From CAZFCK01 sp964517355 (GTDB lineage Bacteria; Desulfobacterota; Desulfovibrionia; Desulfovibrionales; Desulfovibrionaceae): 29,501 nt of DNA. The position numbers and the translations under genes were made by a program. Numbering within the stretch: position 1 is the stretch's first letter; each line of letters opens with the position of its first letter. The notes beneath the pieces are model-generated. The model had not been told where the DNA came from. It saw nothing but the letters and a program-made list of their open reading frames with translations, and did no database searches. Location: the NCBI GenBank assembly GCA_964517355.1, contig CAZFCK010000031.1, forward strand, positions 1-29,501, given 5' to 3'. This document shows positions 26,308 through 29,501 of this stretch, in pieces.

Positions 26308-27717
26308 ATGAGCACAGCGGCATCAACTATGCAGAATTTTTTACGCGACTTTACATTTATAATCTTTTACAGAAAATATCTTATAGTTATCACAACAATT
26401 GCCATATCATCTATCGCCATCGCCATGGCGGTATTGCTGCCCCCTGTTTACAAATCATCAGCCAAATTTTTTGTTAGCATTACAGAGCAGCTCGACCCGC
26501 TTCAAAAAGAGCGGTTTTATAGCATCAAAGAACAAATGGTGCGCATGATACAGAACCAGAAAGAACTTATCTATTCGATCAGAGTCCTGCGTAACACCGC
26601 TGAAACTGTTTTCCCCAACGCAACAGGCAAGGAATTGGAGAAACATATTGAAGATATACAGGACCATACATCCGTCGCCCCACCCAAAGGGGAAAGTTTC
26701 GAAAGCTCCAATGTCTTTTACTTGTCTTATGAGGGCAAAGACCCTTCTCTGGTGCATAACATAACTCAGACTTTGACTGAAAAGTATATCGAGGTATATG
26801 CGGGTATTTCAAAATCCAAGGCCGAGTATTCCTATTCTTTCTTCAAAAAGCAGGTCGAACAGCTGGATCGGGACCTCAAAAGTTCCGCCCAACGCCTGCG
26901 CAACTATGAAATCCGGCACTCCACCAGCCTGCTCGACATATTGAATCTCGAATCCGGGCAGACCAATACCGAAGTGGGTCCCAGATCCTTGCTGACCAAC
27001 GCCATGGGCAGGCGGCAAGAAGTCCGCCAGCAAATCGCCTCGCTGAATGCGACCATCCGTGCCCTTGAAACTGAAGCCGAGACCAACTTTATGCCTGTGG
27101 TCCCTCCCGATATGGAAGGAACGGGTAAAACCATGAGCGCTTATCGTATTAAAGTCGCCCAATTACAGCTCCAGATCAACGAAATGAGCACGCGCTATAC
27201 CGATGTGTACCAGCCCCTGAATGATCTCAAGAAGGAGCTGGACCTGACCATCAAATTGCAGCGTGATGAGTTCGAATCACAAATCAAGGCAAAAAAGATC
27301 CAGGTACAAAGTCTCAACACCGAGTTGAAGGAAATCGACGCCTCAATAATCGATCTTGAAAAATCCATCGCCATGACGGCTCAGGAACGCTCGACCTACG
27401 AAAGCCTGAAGCAAGAGTACAACCTGGCTGAGGACGCCTACACCAAGGCCGTGGAACAGCTTGAACAAGCGCGCATGGCCGCATCCCTGAACCAGGACAA
27501 GCAAAATCTGACTCTTGTTGAAGAACCGCAACTCCCTGAACGGCCGATCAAACCAAACAGAATTTTGCTTTGTATCCTGGGAGTGCTCGGGGGGGCCATG
27601 ACCGGCGTCGCCCTTGCGCTGGTCACCGACTATTTCGACCACACTATCAAAACACCGGAGGATATCGAACGCTACCTCGGTGTTCCCTGCTTGGGGTCAA
27701 TTTCAAAAGTATCTTGA
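26308..27717 (+). CDS. Wzz/GumC-like polysaccharide chain-length regulator without kinase domain
   Basis: A 469-residue polysaccharide co-polymerase. The first membrane segment is at about 24-44. A Wzz domain follows (YKSSAKFFVSI), then a long charged heptad-like region (about 170-390) expected to form periplasmic coiled coil. A PIKPNRILL motif precedes the second membrane helix (about 415-437). The C-terminus is TPEDIERYLGVPCLGSISKVS. That end is where a fused tyrosine-kinase domain begins in Wzc proteins, but here the gene stops, so a separate ATPase must act with it if control follows the Wzc pattern. AGGGG lies seven bases before the ATG. It is the second gene of the wza-wzz-wzy group. 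Confidence 0.92.
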   Translation: MSTAASTMQNFLRDFTFIIFYRKYLIVITTIAISSIAIAMAVLLPPVYKSSAKFFVSITEQLDPLQKERFYSIKEQMVRMIQNQKELIYSIRVLRNTAETVFPNATGKELEKHIEDIQDHTSVAPPKGESFESSNVFYLSYEGKDPSLVHNITQTLTEKYIEVYAGISKSKAEYSYSFFKKQVEQLDRDLKSSAQRLRNYEIRHSTSLLDILNLESGQTNTEVGPRSLLTNAMGRRQEVRQQIASLNATIRALETEAETNFMPVVPPDMEGTGKTMSAYRIKVAQLQLQINEMSTRYTDVYQPLNDLKKELDLTIKLQRDEFESQIKAKKIQVQSLNTELKEIDASIIDLEKSIAMTAQERSTYESLKQEYNLAEDAYTKAVEQLEQARMAASLNQDKQNLTLVEEPQLPERPIKPNRILLCILGVLGGAMTGVALALVTDYFDHTIKTPEDIERYLGVPCLGSISKVS

Positions 27718-27766
27718 TCTTCACGGGGATGCTCAACTTCAATGGCAGGTCCCGGGATGGGTCGGC

Positions 27767-29188
27767 ATGGCAAATCTCTTGAGCCAGATACGGGATTTGA
27801 TTCCTCTTTCTTTCAGCACCAATGCTGCGTATGTTTTCCTCGCATTCTTCTGCCTGGTAGCGGTGTTAGGTTTTGTTTTGCTTTACCTTTCCCACCGCGC
27901 GGCCACTCGAGGCCACGTGTTCAAAATCAGAAAACTCGCACTCCTCTTTTCCCTATGGATCACCTCATCCATCTTATGGGGCGGCTATTATTTCTCCTAC
28001 CACCTGGCGGGCGCTTTCGACATCACGATAGAACGATCTCTTTTCATTTGTCTCGCTAGCTGTGCGGCCTTTCTGATATTCCGCCGCAGACCCAATTTCA
28101 ACATGTCCAAGCTGGTGGAAATTTTCATCGCCCTCTTTCTCGGACTTTCTGTTGTCTCCATGACCATACACGGCTTCCGCGGCCTTGTGCCCCTGGCCAC
28201 CAAACCGTGGTACATCTTCCTCGTCGGCTATCTGATTCCAGGATGCGGCTTCTTTTTTACAAAATACTTCCTTGATCCGGAAAAAGACTACCCTGTCTTT
28301 TTTCGTATCCTCTTCGCGCTCGGAACCTATGTGGCCATTATTGCCTTTTTTGAGCGCTTCGGCTTGGATAGCCTCATTTTTCCTCGTTACATTACGGATA
28401 CCAGCATCGGAATCCATCTTGACAGGGCTCGCGGACCGTTTCTCAATGCCGCTTTTAACGGGCAGCTCCTGGCAATATGCTTTATTGCGGGCATGGCGGT
28501 AATCCCGGACCTGCGCTCGCTGAAGGGCCTCCTTTGCAGCGCGGCCATGCTGCTCTATTTTCCCGCCGTATGGTTCACCAGAACCCGTTCCGTTTATATG
28601 CAGTTTTTGATGATCATCATCGGTCTGATGCTCTGCTACAGGACATCGGCATCAAAGTGGAAATTATATTCCATACCCATGGTTGTCTTGCTTTTTATCG
28701 TCGCCGTCAATATCGACCGGCTCGCATCAGAAGATCGCCAGGCAGGCGGCGTTACGCAAATGAAGGAAGTGGGCATTCGGTTTGAGCTCGTGAACAAATC
28801 GTTGGAGCTTATATCAAAACATCCCGCCCTCGGTGTCGGGTTGGGGCAGTTCCGCCATACGTCCCTTTTTTCCACTTTAGAAGCGGAGTATCAACACAAC
28901 CAGCTCATCGGCATTACGGCTGAATTAGGCCTGATCGGCCTCGGAATCTATCTGGCATTCCTTTTCATAATCTTTCAAAGATACTTCGCCCTCATCAGTG
29001 AAATACCGGACTCCGGCTTCACAGATCTCAATTTTGCCCTGCTGCTTGGTCTTGCATTGCTGACCACTCTTATCAACAATACTTTTGTCGAACCCAGCCT
29101 GCACATTTTTTCCAATCTCAATTTCTATATATTCGCCGCCATGGTGGATCGCCTTTACAACAAACATATCTTGGGAACCACTTCCTGA
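27767..29188 (+). CDS. Wzy-like polysaccharide polymerase (O-antigen ligase family)
   Basis: A 473-residue polytopic membrane protein. The C-terminal half has the superfamily loop KHPALGVGLGQFRHTSLF, then YQHNQLIGITAELGLIGLGIYLAFL, the His-Asn...Glu-Leu-Gly pattern of Wzy_C proteins. As the only such gene beside wza and wzz, it is the best candidate for the polymerase of this locus. The ATG at 27767 lies 50 bp after wzz. A longer reading frame reaches back into wzz (27614) but has no start signal and reads as out-of-frame wzz sequence. The ribosome-binding site is weak (GGGATGG at about ten bases). Confidence 0.85.
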   Translation: MANLLSQIRDLIPLSFSTNAAYVFLAFFCLVAVLGFVLLYLSHRAATRGHVFKIRKLALLFSLWITSSILWGGYYFSYHLAGAFDITIERSLFICLASCAAFLIFRRRPNFNMSKLVEIFIALFLGLSVVSMTIHGFRGLVPLATKPWYIFLVGYLIPGCGFFFTKYFLDPEKDYPVFFRILFALGTYVAIIAFFERFGLDSLIFPRYITDTSIGIHLDRARGPFLNAAFNGQLLAICFIAGMAVIPDLRSLKGLLCSAAMLLYFPAVWFTRTRSVYMQFLMIIIGLMLCYRTSASKWKLYSIPMVVLLFIVAVNIDRLASEDRQAGGVTQMKEVGIRFELVNKSLELISKHPALGVGLGQFRHTSLFSTLEAEYQHNQLIGITAELGLIGLGIYLAFLFIIFQRYFALISEIPDSGFTDLNFALLLGLALLTTLINNTFVEPSLHIFSNLNFYIFAAMVDRLYNKHILGTTS

Positions 29189-29373
29189 CCTCCCGGTTGC
29201 CGCCCCTTTGTCCGGTTTTTTTATACAAATTTTCCGGGGGCGTTCTTCCCTGGATAGGATCTGGGGCAGAGCACCAAAATAACCCATTTTAAAATTAATA
29301 CCATTTCCCGCAGTCGACACAAAAAATGTGTGACGGTATCCGCTGAAATCACAGCCTATTTTGAGGCAGTTTT
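29189..29373. other. Intergenic region after the polymerase gene
   Basis: No gene seen. A weak CCGG...CCGG stem followed by seven T's just after the polymerase may terminate the operon. An ACACA-aaaaa-TGTGT hairpin lies near 29318-29332. ATACCATTTCCC (29298-29309) is an inverted match to the promoter-proximal GGGAAACGGTAT at 29387-29398. Confidence 0.4.
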
Positions 29374-29401
29374 TTGCATCTCAAATGGGAAACGGTATAA
29401 T
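29374..29401 (+). promoter_or_regulatory. Sigma-70-type promoter reading out of the window
   Basis: TTGCAT (29374-29379) and a consensus TATAAT (29396-29401) are separated by 16 bp. The -10 overlaps GGGAAACGGTAT, which is an inverted repeat (11 of 12) of 29298-29309 and shares ACGGTAT with 29333-29339, so an operator is possible. The regulated gene lies beyond the window or is the CTAGAGCA element that follows. Confidence 0.5.
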
Positions 29402-29451
29402 ATGTGCCAGCCGCGTAATTCCTCCAACAACGCCAAAAAGGATGCTTTGCT

Positions 29452-29501
29452 CTAGAGCATCTCACGCTTGAAAAGCGCTAGATGCTCTTATGCATTTCCC
29501 T
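29452..29501. repeat. CTAGAGCA-bounded palindromic element 3 (cut by the window end)
   Basis: The last 50 bases match the first half of the element at 24158-24264 at 47 of 50 positions, in the same orientation. The remainder lies beyond the window. The wza-wzz-wzy operon is thus bracketed by direct copies of this element. Confidence 0.75.

Overview
The window looks like a chromosomal segment of a moderately GC-rich Gram-negative bacterium. The evidence is a lipid A kinase (LpxK), a Wza-like outer-membrane export lipoprotein and many Sec-type signal peptides. Protein style and gene content recall the Desulfovibrionaceae, but that placement is an inference and was not searched. Most of the window is a Wzx/Wzy-type exopolysaccharide or capsule locus. 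No rRNA, tRNA, CRISPR array or intact transposase was recognised.

Layout. Positions 1-6410, minus strand: an O-antigen ligase/Wzy-like membrane protein, a family-2 glycosyltransferase, a small secreted protein of unknown function, ribonuclease R (rnr) and lpxK. Positions 6987-16737, plus strand: a WbaP/ExoY-like initiating phosphoglycosyltransferase, an exported protein of unknown function, a secreted Asp-box beta-propeller, an AsnB-type amidotransferase, a GT4 glycosyltransferase and a fused double glycosyltransferase. Positions 16702-18342, minus strand: a MurJ/MviN-like flippase whose 3' end overlaps the double glycosyltransferase. Positions 18544-21996, plus strand: a promoter and structured leader, a CpsD-like ATPase with a degenerate P-loop, two GT4 enzymes and a 43-residue membrane protein. 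Positions 22025-23776, minus strand: an unusual SPOR-TM-CpsD-like ATPase fusion. Positions 23777-25119: a 1.3-kb non-coding stretch rich in palindromes. Positions 25120-29188, plus strand: Wza-like export lipoprotein, Wzz-like chain-length regulator and Wzy-like polymerase.

How the genes fit together (inference from families and order): the initiating transferase loads a sugar phosphate on undecaprenyl phosphate. The GT4 enzymes extend the repeat unit and the AsnB-like enzyme may amidate a sugar acid. The flippase moves the unit across the inner membrane. Wzy polymerises it under Wzz control and the Wza-like lipoprotein exports it. The usual Wzc co-polymerase/kinase is not present as one protein. 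Its parts seem spread over a kinase-less Wzz, a CpsD-like protein lacking the P-loop lysine, and a membrane protein in which a SPOR-like periplasmic domain sits where the Wzz domain would be.

The most interesting items are the SPOR-ATPase fusion, the split Wzc-like apparatus, the CTAGAGCA-bounded palindromic elements, a candidate non-coding RNA with its own terminator, the structured leader before the degenerate CpsD-like gene, and a near-identical inverted repeat at both ends of a 24-kb block.
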